A stretch of DNA of 44,361 nt from an uncultured Clostridia bacterium (GCA_944390965.1 CALXRW010000012.1:1-44361), one strand, 5' to 3'; shown: positions 17,630 through 27,252, counted from the first letter of the stretch. The notes: generated by a model not told the origin, from the sequence alone. Program-made: numbers and translations.

Positions 17630-18313
17630 TTGGCAATTTATGGAATTGGTGATTTACATTTATCCTTTGGAACTAATAAACCAATGAACATATTTGGAGA
17701 AAAATGGGACAATTATGAAGAAAAATTAAGAAAAAATTGGTTCGAAACAGTAAACGAAGAAGATACCGTTATTCTGCTAGGTGACTTTTCTTGGGCAATG
17801 TATTTAGAAGAAGCAGAAAAAGATTTTGCTTTTATTCACCAATTACCAGGGAAAAAAATATTATTAAAGGGAAACCATGATTATTGGTGGACGACAATAG
17901 CAAAAATGAATGAGTTCTTAAAAAATAAATCTTTTGAAAATATTCAATTTTTATATAACAATAGTTACTTAATAGGAGATTATATTATTGCAGGAACAAG
18001 AGGATGGACTCATTCTGAAAATACAGAAGATGAAAAAATACGAAACAGAGAAAAAATTCGACTAGAATTATCTATTCAAGATGGCATAAAAAAATTTGGG
18101 GATAAAAAAGAAATTATCGTGTGCACACATTATCCGCCATTTGGAGAAAATAATTTAATAGAAATTATAAAAAAAAAAAAAATAAAAAAATGTTATTATG
18201 GACATTTGCATGGTGATGCTCACAAAGAAGCAGTTCAAGGTAAAGTAGATGGAATTGAATTTAGATTAATTAGCTCTGATTATACAGAATTTAATTTGGT
18301 AAAAATTTGTTAA
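17630..18313 (+). CDS. Calcineurin-like metallophosphoesterase
   Basis: A 227-residue phosphoesterase with the five metal-binding blocks in order: GIGDLHLS, LLGDFSW, LKGNHDYWW, CTHYPPF and YGHLHGDAH. The substrate is unknown. A TTG start at 17630 is preferred because AGAGGTGAG is at normal spacing; the GTG at 17621 lies within that RBS. It follows tsaD by about 11 bases and is probably co-transcribed. A run of about 11 A near 18171 is a slippage-prone site inside the gene. Confidence 0.85.
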   Translation: MAIYGIGDLHLSFGTNKPMNIFGEKWDNYEEKLRKNWFETVNEEDTVILLGDFSWAMYLEEAEKDFAFIHQLPGKKILLKGNHDYWWTTIAKMNEFLKNKSFENIQFLYNNSYLIGDYIIAGTRGWTHSENTEDEKIRNREKIRLELSIQDGIKKFGDKKEIIVCTHYPPFGENNLIEIIKKKKIKKCYYGHLHGDAHKEAVQGKVDGIEFRLISSDYTEFNLVKIC

Positions 18314-18318
18314 AACAC

Positions 18319-18346
18319 TTGAAATATAAAGAAATTGTGATATAAT
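18319..18346 (+). promoter_or_regulatory. Promoter of tig
   Basis: TTGAAA (18319-18324) and TATAAT (18341-18346) are separated by 16 bases, placed about 40 bases before the trigger factor start and within the 3' end of the upstream unit. Confidence 0.7.
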
Positions 18347-18385
18347 ATCATTTGTCATTTAATAATATAGGAAGGATTGAAAAAA

Positions 18386-19666
18386 ATGAGCGTTAAAGTA
18401 GAAAAAACAGATAAAAAAAATGAATTAAAATTAGAATTTAAAATTGAAGCAGAAAAATTTGATGAAGCTATGAAAAAAGTATATACAAAAACTGCAAAAT
18501 ATTTTAATGTTCCAGGATTTAGAAAGGGAAAAGCACCTATGCATATGGTTGAAAAAATGTATGGAACAGAAATTTTTTATGAAGATACTTTTAATGAATT
18601 AGTACCAGGAATTTTTGAAGAGGAATTAAAAAATAACAATATTGAAGCCGTAAGCAGACCAGACATTGATATCAAACAAATAGGAAAAGGTCAAGAATTA
18701 ATATTTACAGCTGTAATTCAAACAAAACCAGAAGTAAAACTTGGTAAATATAAAGGTATAGAAATCAAAAAAATTGAGTATAATGTATCTGATGATGATG
18801 TAAATCATGAATTAAAACACATGCAAGAAAAAAATGCAAGATTAGTTAGTGTTGAAAGACCAGTAAAAGATGGAGATATTACAGTAATTGATTTTGAAGG
18901 TTCAATTGATGGAGTTCCATTTGATGGAGGAAAAGCAGAAAACCACGAATTAACAATAGGTAGCAAACAGTTTATTCCAGGTTTTGAAGATCAAATTATT
19001 GGAATGAAATTAGAGGAAGAAAAAGATATAAAAGTAACCTTCCCTGAAGATTATTTTTCAAAAGATTTAGCTGGAAAAGAAGCAACATTTAAAGTAAAAT
19101 TACATGAAATTAAAGAAAAAGAACTACCAAAATTAGATGATGACTTTGCAAAAGATACAAGTGAATTTGAAACTTTAGCAGAACTAAAAAAGAGTATTAA
19201 AGAAAAATTAGAAGAAGAAAATAAACATAGAGCAAAACATGAAACGGAGAACGCTGTAATAGAAGCTGTCGCAGATACAGTAGAGTTAGACATCCCAAGT
19301 GGTATGATTGAAACTGAAATAGACAATATGGTTAAAGATGTAGAAAGTAGACTTTCTTATCAAGGATTAAATTTAGAACAATATCTAAAAATTATGGGAA
19401 AAACTATGGAAGAATTTAGAAAACAATATGAAGAACAAGCACAAAAAACAGTAAAAATTAGATTAGTTTTAGAAGCAATTCAAAAAGATTTAGCTGTAAA
19501 AGTAGAAGAAAGTGAAATTAAAGATAAAATAAAAGAAATGTCAGAGGCTTATAGTAGAAAGCCAGAAGAATTGGAACAAAATGAACAATTTAAAAATTAC
19601 ATAGAAGAAAATCTAAAATATGAAAAAACAATTGATTTTCTTGTTGAAAATGCTAAATTAAAATAA
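18386..19666 (+). CDS. tig: Trigger factor, ribosome-associated chaperone
   Basis: A 426-residue trigger factor. The N-terminal ribosome-binding domain carries the signature VPGFRKGKAP (about 35-45), followed by an FKBP-type prolyl isomerase domain (about 150-245, with GDITVIDFEGSIDGVPFDGG) and the helical C-terminal chaperone domain. It folds nascent chains at the ribosome exit. The ATG at 18386 fits GGAAGG at 10 bases; the TTG at 18377 is too close. It precedes clpP and clpX, the usual Firmicutes order. Confidence 0.96.
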   Translation: MSVKVEKTDKKNELKLEFKIEAEKFDEAMKKVYTKTAKYFNVPGFRKGKAPMHMVEKMYGTEIFYEDTFNELVPGIFEEELKNNNIEAVSRPDIDIKQIGKGQELIFTAVIQTKPEVKLGKYKGIEIKKIEYNVSDDDVNHELKHMQEKNARLVSVERPVKDGDITVIDFEGSIDGVPFDGGKAENHELTIGSKQFIPGFEDQIIGMKLEEEKDIKVTFPEDYFSKDLAGKEATFKVKLHEIKEKELPKLDDDFAKDTSEFETLAELKKSIKEKLEEENKHRAKHETENAVIEAVADTVELDIPSGMIETEIDNMVKDVESRLSYQGLNLEQYLKIMGKTMEEFRKQYEEQAQKTVKIRLVLEAIQKDLAVKVEESEIKDKIKEMSEAYSRKPEELEQNEQFKNYIEENLKYEKTIDFLVENAKLK

Positions 19667-19673
19667 TAGATAG

Positions 19674-19743
19674 TGTAAAGTGATTTATGAAAAGATGCAG
19701 GAATGATTTTAATCGCTCGTTCTTCGAAGAAATTACTTAAAAC
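19674..19743. repeat. Dispersed REP-like palindrome copy
   Basis: This stretch (AGTGTAAAGTGATTTATGAA, then a diverged GATTTTAATCGCTCGTTCTT and AGAAATTACTTAAAAC) is nearly repeated at 43523-43591 between other genes. It is one member of the dispersed family described for 16462-16606. Confidence 0.75.
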
Positions 19744-19766
19744 AAAGATATTCAAAGGAGGATTTT

Positions 19767-20372
19767 ATGTTAGAAAAAGGTAGTTTAGTTCCTTATGTTA
19801 TAGAACAGACAAATCGTGGAGAAAGGTCATATGATATATTCTCAAGACTTTTAAAAGATAGAATTATTTTCTTAAGTGAAGATGTAAACCATGTTACAGC
19901 AAGTTTAGTAATTGCACAAATGTTATTCCTAGAATCAGAAGACCCAGATAAAGAAATTTTCTTTTATATTAATAGTCCAGGAGGATCTATTACAGATGGA
20001 ATGGCAATTGTTGACACAATGAATTATATTAAATGTCCAGTATCTACTATGTGTGTTGGATTAGCAGCAAGTATGGGAGCTGTATTACTTGCATGTGGTG
20101 AAAAAGGGAAAAGATTTGCAACTCCAAATTCTGAAATATTAATCCATCAACCATTAATTGGTGGTGGAGGTTTAGCAGGTCAAACAACAGAAATCAAAAT
20201 TCATGCAGATCATATGGTAAAAACAAGAGAAAAATTAAATAAAGTATTAAGTGAAAGAACAGGCCAAACTCTAGAACAAATTGAAAAAGACACAGAAAGA
20301 GATCATTATATGACAGCTGAAGAAGCTTTGAAGTATGGACTTATTGATTCTATATTAGATAAAAAAGTTTAA
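19767..20372 (+). CDS. clpP: ATP-dependent Clp protease proteolytic subunit
   Basis: A 201-residue serine protease, normal in length. The catalytic Ser lies in [14 protein letters not shown] and the His in EILIHQPL, with the Asp in the following helix. It forms the tetradecameric chamber fed by ClpX. RBS AAAGGAGG is strong. It starts [15 protein letters not shown]. Confidence 0.97.
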   Translation: MLEKGSLVPYVIEQTNRGERSYDIFSRLLKDRIIFLSEDVNHVTASLVIAQMLFLESEDPDKEIFFYINSPGGSITDGMAIVDTMNYIKCPVSTMCVGLAASMGAVLLACGEKGKRFATPNSEILIHQPLIGGGGLAGQTTEIKIHADHMVKTREKLNKVLSERTGQTLEQIEKDTERDHYMTAEEALKYGLIDSILDKKV

Positions 20373-20391
20373 AATTAAATAAAATACAAAA

Positions 20392-20424
20392 AATGAACCA
20401 CAAAACTTTTATGGTTCATTTTGT
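20392..20424 (+). terminator. Hairpin between clpP and clpX
   Basis: AATGAACCA pairs with TGGTTCATT, followed by TTGTT. It lies between the clpP stop and the clpX RBS and could terminate part of the transcripts or stabilise clpP mRNA. Confidence 0.6.
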
Positions 20425-20437
20425 TAGGAGAGAACAA

Positions 20438-21730
20438 ATGGCAAAAAATGAAAATATTAGATGTTCCTTTTGTGGAAAAAGTCAACAATTCGTAAAAAAA
20501 ATAGTAGCAGGACCAAAGAATGTATATATATGTGATGAATGTATTATGACATGCAATAATATTATTGAAAATGAATATTATGATGAAGATATTTATGAAG
20601 AAAGAGAAGAAAAACTCTTAAGCCCTGCAGAAATAAAACAGAAATTAGATGAATATATTATAGGTCAAGATGAAGCCAAAAAAGCATTATGTGTAGCAGT
20701 ATATAATCATTATAAAAGAATTAATAATGGTGACCTAATTAATGATGTAGAAATTCAGAAAAGTAATGTTTTATTATTAGGACCAACAGGTTGTGGTAAA
20801 ACAATGTTAGCACAAACACTTGCCAAAATATTAGATGTTCCATTTGCTATTGCAGATGCCACAACACTAACAGAAGCTGGGTATGTGGGAGAAGATGTAG
20901 AAAATATTTTATTAAAGTTAATTCAAGCTGCAGATAATGATATAGAAAGAGCTGAAAAGGGAATTATTTATATTGATGAAATAGATAAAATTTCTAGAAA
21001 ATCTGAGAATCCATCTATTACAAGAGATGTAAGTGGAGAGGGTGTACAGCAAGCATTGTTAAAAATTGTTGAAGGAACAGTAGCTTCTGTGCCTCCACAA
21101 GGTGGTAGGAAGCATCCTCATCAAGATTTCTTACAAATAAATACACAAAATATTTTATTTATTTGTGGAGGTGCATTTGAGGGAATTGAAAAAATTATAA
21201 AAGATAGAATAGGTAAAAACTCTATTGGATTTGGTGCTAAAATAGAAAGCAATAAAGATATAGAGAGATCAAAAATTTTAAAAGAACTTTTACCACAAGA
21301 CTTATTAAAATTTGGATTAATTCCTGAATTTGTAGGTAGACTTCCAATTATCACAACATTAGAAGAATTAGACAGAGATACATTAATTCGAATTGTAACA
21401 GAACCAAAAAATGCACTCGTTAAGCAATATCAAAAACTTTTGAAATTAGATGATGTTGATTTGGAATTTGAAAGAGAAGCATTAGAGCTAATTGTAGATA
21501 AAGCAATTGAAAGAAAAACAGGAGCGAGAGGTTTACGTTCTATTATTGAAGATGTTATGAGAGATATTATGTATGATATTCCATCAAACCCTAAAATAGA
21601 AAAATGTATCATTACAAAAGCAACTGTTGAAAATAAAGAAAAACCAACTTTAATTATAAATGAAAATAAACAGCCTAAAAAGAAAACAACAAAGAAAAAA
21701 ATTGAAGAAAAAAATCAAAATGCATCTTAA
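20438..21730 (+). CDS. clpX: ClpX unfoldase, AAA+ ATPase
   Basis: A 430-residue ClpX. The N-terminal zinc-binding domain has two CxxC pairs (CSFCGKSQ and CDECIMTC). Then come Walker A GPTGCGKT, Walker [10 protein letters not shown], and the GERGARGL-type sensor region as [10 protein letters not shown]. It unfolds tagged proteins for ClpP, encoded just upstream. The ATG at 20438 has AGGAGAG at 7 bases; the earlier in-frame start at 20393 lies in the hairpin. The Lys-rich tail is variable in the family. Confidence 0.96.
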   Translation: MAKNENIRCSFCGKSQQFVKKIVAGPKNVYICDECIMTCNNIIENEYYDEDIYEEREEKLLSPAEIKQKLDEYIIGQDEAKKALCVAVYNHYKRINNGDLINDVEIQKSNVLLLGPTGCGKTMLAQTLAKILDVPFAIADATTLTEAGYVGEDVENILLKLIQAADNDIERAEKGIIYIDEIDKISRKSENPSITRDVSGEGVQQALLKIVEGTVASVPPQGGRKHPHQDFLQINTQNILFICGGAFEGIEKIIKDRIGKNSIGFGAKIESNKDIERSKILKELLPQDLLKFGLIPEFVGRLPIITTLEELDRDTLIRIVTEPKNALVKQYQKLLKLDDVDLEFEREALELIVDKAIERKTGARGLRSIIEDVMRDIMYDIPSNPKIEKCIITKATVENKEKPTLIINENKQPKKKTTKKKIEEKNQNAS

Positions 21731-21749
21731 AAAAAGATTATTAACGAAA

Positions 21750-21795
21750 AATGAATAATTTCTAGGAAAACATTTCCTAGAAATTATTCATTTTA
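21750..21795. terminator. Strong bidirectional terminator between clpX and rqcH
   Basis: A 20-bp perfect stem, AATGAATAATTTCTAGGAAA with its complement, over a 3-base loop, has A-rich and T-rich flanks. It separates two convergent genes. Confidence 0.93.
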
Positions 21796-21802
21796 ATTAT
21801 TC

Positions 21803-23422
21803 TTAAATAATAATTGTTTTTTGGTTGGTATAAATAACTTGACCTGCCTTTGAACCAGAAGGTTTTTTTACATATTTTGCTAATGTATAATCTACAGGAA
21901 CATGAGAAGAATTTTTAGCCCTACTATTCTGTGCTGCAAGCGTAGCACACTGCAATAATACTTCTTTAGGAACAGCTTTATTTTCAGTTTTTAATAAAAC
22001 ATGACTACCATGAATCTTTTGTGTATGAAACCAGATATCATTTGGTCTTGCCAATTTTGTTGTAATATAATCATTTTGTTTGTTATTTTTTCCAACAAAC
22101 ACTTTAAATCCATCAATATTTTGTTCATCTATTATTGGCTGAAGACTTTTCTTTTTAGTTTTAGAAGAAATTTTATCCTTTAATAAATCTTTAAACAAGT
22201 AACTTTCTTGCATTTCAGCATAAACTTCTAAGACTTCTTCTAAAGTAATTGAATTTTCTAATGCGTATACAATTGTTTCTAGATATTCTAACTCTTTTTC
22301 TGTTTCTATTTTTTGTTTTGAAACAATATCTAATGTATTTTTTAATTTATTATATTTCTTAAAGTAGAAATCAGCATTTTGATGTGGTGTTTTAGCAGAA
22401 TCAAGAGGAATTGTAATAGGTTCATTATTGCGATAATAATTTTCTACTGTGATAGAACTCGTATTCTGAGAAAAACGATATAAATTAGTAATAATAAGTT
22501 CTCCATATAAACGATATAAATCCATATTTTCTGTATCATTTAATTTATGGTTAATATTTTCAAGCCTTTTTGAATATTTCTTTAAAACGGTTAAAATAAT
22601 TTTTAAAAGGTGATTCTTTGTTTGATCTAGTAACTCTTTTTCTTCTTTTGTATGATAAAATTCATCTAAAAATAAATTAAAGGTTTGGTTACTTTTCCCC
22701 AATGTAATTGTATAATCTTTACCGTTAAGAATGGAAATACATTTGCTTGGTTTCCCTTTTATAATGTCTTCTATATAAAAATATATTTTCTCTAAATCAT
22801 TTGAAAATAGGGAAGATGCATATTCTACAAAAGACCTACTAAAACCGGTAAATGCTTTATCAATACTTCCATGATATGCTTCTAATACTTTGCAAAATTC
22901 AGAAAAATCACTAATTTCTAAATAGCTTACTTTAGAAGAAATAGGATAAGTATAATGGTTTTTAACACACAAGTTACGAGAAGAATTTGTATGTTTTAAA
23001 ACGCCTAAGATTAAATCATTTTCATCTGTTAAAATAAGATTACTAGATTTTCCCATAGTTTCTATCATTAATTTTTTATTCAAAATTTCTCCATAATCAT
23101 TATATGTTTCAAATGTAAAAGTCACAACCCTTTCTAAATCCATTTGAGTCAAAGATACTAACTTTCCTCCTAATAAATGTTTTCTGAGTAACATACAAAA
23201 ATTAGGTGCAACAAGAGGATTAGCTTTTCGAAAGTTTGTTAAATGTATTCTACAGTTTTCAGCCTGAATACTAAGATGTAATGTATAATTTTTTCCTTTG
23301 TTATAAAAACCTAATAGAACAGTATACTTATCAGGCTGAAAAATAGAATCAATTTTTCCATTTATTATAACATTGTTTAATTCTTTTACTATATTTCTAA
23401 TAATTAATCCATCAAATGCCAT
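21803..23422 (-). CDS. rqcH: RqcH (Rqc2/NFACT family) ribosome quality-control factor
   Basis: A 539-residue NFACT protein, formerly annotated as a fibronectin-binding protein. NFACT-N begins MAFDGLIIRNIVKEL, a coiled-coil region spans about 270-400, and the NFACT-R domain carries RPNDIWFHTQKIHGSHVLLK. In Bacillus, RqcH binds obstructed 50S subunits and directs alanine tailing. The frame is intact; its two CCG trinucleotides on the plus strand fall across codons (AAC-GGT and ACC-GGT). Such a factor is of interest in a genome with suspected recoding. Confidence 0.92.
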   Translation of the reverse strand: MAFDGLIIRNIVKELNNVIINGKIDSIFQPDKYTVLLGFYNKGKNYTLHLSIQAENCRIHLTNFRKANPLVAPNFCMLLRKHLLGGKLVSLTQMDLERVVTFTFETYNDYGEILNKKLMIETMGKSSNLILTDENDLILGVLKHTNSSRNLCVKNHYTYPISSKVSYLEISDFSEFCKVLEAYHGSIDKAFTGFSRSFVEYASSLFSNDLEKIYFYIEDIIKGKPSKCISILNGKDYTITLGKSNQTFNLFLDEFYHTKEEKELLDQTKNHLLKIILTVLKKYSKRLENINHKLNDTENMDLYRLYGELIITNLYRFSQNTSSITVENYYRNNEPITIPLDSAKTPHQNADFYFKKYNKLKNTLDIVSKQKIETEKELEYLETIVYALENSITLEEVLEVYAEMQESYLFKDLLKDKISSKTKKKSLQPIIDEQNIDGFKVFVGKNNKQNDYITTKLARPNDIWFHTQKIHGSHVLLKTENKAVPKEVLLQCATLAAQNSRAKNSSHVPVDYTLAKYVKKPSGSKAGQVIYTNQKTIII

Positions 23423-23488
23423 AAGAAAACTCCTTTAAAAATACTTATCCCATCTTATCACAAAATCAGGAATTTATCAATAAAAGTA

Positions 23489-23517
23489 TTGACAATCCTA
23501 GTGGATGCTAATATAAT
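23489..23517 (+). promoter_or_regulatory. Consensus sigma-A promoter of sigH
   Basis: TTGACA (23489-23494), a 17-base spacer and TATAAT (23512-23517), a perfect consensus. It lies 40 bases before the sigH ATG. The TTG within the -35 box should not be taken as a start codon. Confidence 0.88.
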
Positions 23518-23557
23518 ACAAATAGATACAAAATTTGCAGGAGGAAATACAACTAAT

Positions 23558-24193
23558 ATGAATCATAAGTTTTTTTATACATCAAATGACTTAGAGAATA
23601 AAAAAGACGAAGAAATCTTGGAATTAATTAAACAGGGAAATCAAGATGCCTTAGATCATTTGATGAATCGCTATAAAGAACTTGTTAATATGAAAGTAAG
23701 CAAATATTTTATGATAGGCGCTGAAAAAGAAGACATTTTTCAAGAAGGAATGATTGGCTTATATAAAGCCATTAAATGTTATGATTCAGAAAAACAAAAT
23801 TCATTTAAATCCTTTGCCAATTTATGTATTGAAAGGCAGTTAATCACGGCAATTAAAACGTCCACGAGGCAAAAACACCAACCGCTTAATTCTTATTTAT
23901 CATTAAACACTTCTGCTTATGAAGATGAGGATGATACTTCTGTAATGGAAGTATTAGACACAAATACTATTGAAGACCCATTAGATACGATTGTAAAGAA
24001 AGAATATTATACCATGGTAGAAAATAAAATAGATAAGACATTGAGTAGTTTCGAGAAGCAAGTATTACATCGATATGCAAGAGGGGAGAGCTATGTGAAA
24101 ATTGCGGAAAAATTAGATGCTCCTGTAAAATCAATTGATAATGCCATTCAAAGAATTCGAAAAAAAGCATTAAAAAACTTGAACGAGGAATAA
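23558..24193 (+). CDS. sigH: RNA polymerase sigma factor SigH
   Basis: A 211-residue sigma-70 family factor, the size of sporulation/early stationary-phase SigH. Region 2 reads EKEDIFQEGMIGLYKAIKCYD and FKSFANLCIERQL; region 4 reads GESYVKIAEKLDAPVKSIDN. The ATG at 23558 is set by GCAGGAGG. A tRNA-Thr gene follows 36 bases later. Presence of SigH suggests a spore-forming ancestry but does not prove sporulation. Confidence 0.9.
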   Translation: MNHKFFYTSNDLENKKDEEILELIKQGNQDALDHLMNRYKELVNMKVSKYFMIGAEKEDIFQEGMIGLYKAIKCYDSEKQNSFKSFANLCIERQLITAIKTSTRQKHQPLNSYLSLNTSAYEDEDDTSVMEVLDTNTIEDPLDTIVKKEYYTMVENKIDKTLSSFEKQVLHRYARGESYVKIAEKLDAPVKSIDNAIQRIRKKALKNLNEE

Positions 24194-24229
24194 CTATTGT
24201 AGTATAATAGAAAACAGATTCAAGAAAAT

Positions 24230-24305
<76 letters not shown>

Positions 24306-24323
24306 TAAATGTGGCTTTTAGCA

Positions 24324-24414
24324 AAATGAATAGTTAATAATGAATAGTGAATAATTGAAATTAATTGTTAAGAACGCATATATACTATTCACTATTAACT
24401 ATTCATTTTTCATA
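24324..24414. repeat. Inverted-repeat (MITE-like) element between tRNA genes
   Basis: The arm AATGAATAGTTAATA...GTGAATA on the left pairs with TATTCACTATTAACTATTCATT on the right, with a small bulge, giving a long AT-rich hairpin. The same TGAATAGTGAATAATGAATA vocabulary occurs at 28114-28390. It separates tRNA-Thr from tRNA-Gly and may be a small mobile element. Confidence 0.75.
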
Positions 24415-24479
24415 AAATCAAATCGAGATTATTTTTATCTTGAAAATTCAGAACATTCAATTCTATTATAATTTAATAA

Positions 24480-24554
<75 letters not shown>

Positions 24555-24621
24555 AAATTACTCCCACGAAATTTGAAAAACAGAGACGTTCTTAGAGTTC
24601 AAAAATCAAGAGGTGTTGTAT

Positions 24622-25755
24622 ATGAATAAAAAGAGGAAAATACTAATAATATTAGAAATTTTAATAATATTTTTTATAATTATATTGGTTGTAATAAATA
24701 AAGCAAATATATTTAGTAAAAAAGCAACAAAATTACAATCAGTTGCAGGAATTACAGTTGTACCTACAATGAACGATACAATAACAGCTGATAGTAGTTG
24801 GTGTGGAACATTTCAATTAGTATGGAATGATATGAAGAATGAAATTGTAAAGAAAGATATTATATTTAATCCTCAGCTAGATATGGTAAAAAATTTAAAC
24901 GAAGAAGATTTTAATGAAACAATGCTTTCTGAAGATTATTATTATAAGATATATGGACTAAAAAGTCTAGCTTTAAAAGAACAAATAGAGAAGGGAGTAA
25001 AAGAAAAGTTTAATCAAACAAGCGATATATTAAATAATTTTAATTGGTCTGAGAGTGAATTAGATAATCCTAATAATCCATATGTAAGGAGATATTTTTT
25101 ATATACAATGTTATATAGAAAATTTGAATTTATAAAAGAATTTGATAAACTTGATAATGGTAAATTTGGGAATAAATATAATGATGTTCAATATTTTGGT
25201 ATAGACAAAAATACAAAAGATTCTATAGGAAACCAAATTGAAGTATTATATTATAACTCAAGAGATGATTTTGCAATTATTATAAATACTAACACAGGTG
25301 ATGAAGTAATTTTCTGTAAAAGTCCTAAAGGAAATAATTTTAATGAAATATATGAGAACATGAATAATGAAGCTAAAAAATATACAGGAAGCAAATCTTT
25401 TAAATCTGTGGATGAATTTAAAGCACCAAATTTAAAATTTAATGAAAAAAGAGAATATACAGAATTAGCAGACAAGGAATTTAAAACTGCTGATCCAGTT
25501 TATGATATAGCGAAGATAGAAAAAGCAATACAAATTATAAAATTTTCACTTGATGAAGCAGGTGGAGAGATAAAAAGCGAAGTAGCAATTGATTTAATAG
25601 AATCAGTCTCAGCAGGTTCAGGCTCAAAACCAAAAAAAGAAGATAAACCGAGATATTTCTATGTTGATGATACATTTGCAATTTTTTTAAGAGAAAAAAG
25701 CAAAACAAAACCATATTTCGCCGGAAGAATTGATAACATAACCAAATTTCAATGA
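24622..25755 (+). CDS. Membrane-anchored extracytoplasmic protein, unknown
   Basis: A 377-residue protein with one N-terminal membrane helix (about 7-27) and a large outside domain. I do not recognise a named family. Marked segments are SSWCGTFQLVWNDMKNE near residue 60 and a C-terminal RYFYVDDTFAIFLREKS followed by PYFAGRIDN, which is distantly reminiscent of the serpin C terminus (a strand, then FxGR), though most of the serpin fold is not evident. The ATG at 24622 follows AGAGGTG. A hairpin GAGAACGATGCTTCGTTCTC sits at 25781-25800, in the 53-base gap before the convergent tsaC. Confidence 0.5.
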   Translation: MNKKRKILIILEILIIFFIIILVVINKANIFSKKATKLQSVAGITVVPTMNDTITADSSWCGTFQLVWNDMKNEIVKKDIIFNPQLDMVKNLNEEDFNETMLSEDYYYKIYGLKSLALKEQIEKGVKEKFNQTSDILNNFNWSESELDNPNNPYVRRYFLYTMLYRKFEFIKEFDKLDNGKFGNKYNDVQYFGIDKNTKDSIGNQIEVLYYNSRDDFAIIINTNTGDEVIFCKSPKGNNFNEIYENMNNEAKKYTGSKSFKSVDEFKAPNLKFNEKREYTELADKEFKTADPVYDIAKIEKAIQIIKFSLDEAGGEIKSEVAIDLIESVSAGSGSKPKKEDKPRYFYVDDTFAIFLREKSKTKPYFAGRIDNITKFQ

Positions 25756-25808
25756 TACTGCATAGTTGTAATCATAACATGAGAACGATGCTTCGTTCTC
25801 CTGCTTAC

Positions 25809-26842
25809 TTATATGATATTATTTTGGCAAGCTTTAACCAACCTATTCATTATACTAAGTCCTAAATTTTTTTCTTCTAATCCCTCAATAAATGCAAGGT
25901 CACAATTTAATCTATCTACTTTTCTTAAACTAGAAAAAATATTACTAGAAATCTCTTGAAGATTATTTTTACTGCCCAAACTAATAAATCTATTTTCAGG
26001 AATATTAATATATTCTTTATCTTCTATAAAACCTAGTACACAACAATTATTATTAGAGATTAAATTATCGTTTATCTTGGATATTTGATCTATACCTGTT
26101 TTTACTAATATACATTTTGTTTTAGGAGCATAATGTTTATATTTCATACCAGGACTTTCTACTTTTTCATTTTCTTTAACTTTTTTAAACAAATTATCAC
26201 TAAGTTTCACACTTCCGTACGACATTTTTTATATCATCTTCAGTAATAAATCCGGGTCTAAGAATAACAGGAACACCATCTATAACCTTTACGACAGTAG
26301 ATTCAATTCCAATATTACATTTACCACCATCAACTATTAAATCTATTTTTCCTTCAAAATCTTCTTTAATGTCTTCTACACAAGTTCCACTTGGTTTAGT
26401 AGATATGTTTGCACTAGGTGCTGCAAGTGGAATGTTACTTTTTTCAATCACTTCATGAATTATCGGATGGCTAGGCATTCTAATACCGACTGTTTCTCCG
26501 GAAACAAGTTACAGTATCACATATACATTTTTTCTTATTTAGTATAAGTGTAAAAGGTCCTGGCATAAAGCTATGAATAAGTTTTTCTTCTATTTCATTT
26601 GGTTTTTTTGTAATATCATAAATCATTTTTTTATTTGCCACATGAACTATTAAAGGATTGTCTTGGGCTCTACCCTTAACGGTAAATATTTGTTTACAAG
26701 CTTCATCTGAAAAAGCACTTGCTGCAAGTCCATAAACTGTTTCGGTTGGTAGAATAACTAATTCATTATTTTTTAAAGTTTCTATAACATTATTCAATTC
26801 ATTTTCTTTTATATTATTTTTCCAATCATATATTTTTGTCAT
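25809..26842 (-). CDS. tsaC: TsaC/Sua5 threonylcarbamoyl-AMP synthase with two CGG-type +1 frameshifts
   Basis: The enzyme makes threonylcarbamoyl-AMP for t6A37 of tRNA, the step before TsaD. The first frame (from 26842) carries the YrdC domain start ELVILPTETVYGLAASA, KGRAQDNPLIVHV and SFMPGPFTLIL. At 26500-26498 (minus strand) the zero frame reads CGG and would stop five codons later; skipping the C gives GETVGIRMPSHPI as expected. A second CGG at 26217-26215 again precedes an early stop; skipping the C joins the YrdC end to the Sua5 domain (SPGMKYKHYAPKT). With both skips the protein has 343 residues, normal for the long Sua5 type. No other in-frame CGG occurs in the gene. RBS AGAGGT is present. 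Confidence 0.92.
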
Positions 26843-26868
26843 TTAAATTACCTCTTTTACAATACATA

Positions 26869-26897
26869 ATTATACTAGTGAATAAGGCTATTGTAAA
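26869..26897 (-). promoter_or_regulatory. Promoter of tsaC
   Basis: On the minus strand, TTTACA (26897-26892) and TATAAT (26874-26869) are separated by 17 bases, about 27 bases before the tsaC ATG. The gene therefore has an active-looking promoter, which argues against a dead pseudogene. Confidence 0.7.
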
Positions 26898-26939
26898 GAT
26901 TTTTCATAATATTTCGGTTTATAACATGGAATTTTTTAA

Positions 26940-27053
26940 TCATTTGTACACTATTTCGTGTTCTGTAGAAAGTTTATAGATTAGTGCATTCATCTTTTTG
27001 CTCTTAAATATAAATGTTGAAACAAGAATGTTTGTATCTAACATTACTTTCAT
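26940..27053 (-). pseudogene. Truncated PIN-domain toxin remnant (VapC-like)
   Basis: A 37-codon reading frame starts MKVMLDTNILVSTFIFKS, the typical PIN ribonuclease N terminus with its first acidic residue (LDTN), and ends at a TGA where a full protein would need about 100 more residues. It starts one base after the stop codon of the upstream antitoxin-like frame. It looks like the stub of a toxin-antitoxin pair. Confidence 0.6.
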
Positions 27054-27054
27054 A

Positions 27055-27252
27055 CTAATTTTTCTTTCTATTTTTTCTAAATTCTTTTATCATTTTTACA
27101 ACATCTTCTTCTGTTTTTAAGTCAAGTCTTTCTGCCTCGCCTTCAAATGCATCTTGTATTTTTTCTAGTGCAAGCATTGCAGAATTTTGAATAACTATGT
27201 CATTACATTTTTTAATAAAAGAAGTTGAAACAAAAGAAGAAATATGATACAA
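27055..27252 (-). pseudogene. Antitoxin-like fragment upstream of the PIN remnant
   Basis: A frame of up to 65 residues ending AFEGEAERLDLKTEEDVVKM and a Lys/Arg-rich tail, a style seen in small antitoxins paired with PIN toxins. The only full-length start is a TTG without a convincing RBS; the first ATG is internal (MLALEKIQ). The N-terminal DNA-binding half seems to be missing. Confidence 0.45.

Noticed and set aside
23489..23557. sigH start at the TTG at 23489
   Set aside because: That TTG is the -35 box of a perfect sigma-A promoter; the ATG at 23558 has the RBS.
25809..26842. Three independent small genes, or a simple tsaC pseudogene
   Set aside because: The three frames are consecutive parts of one TsaC/Sua5 with both breaks at CGG. 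No stops or other indels are found within the parts and the promoter and RBS are intact.
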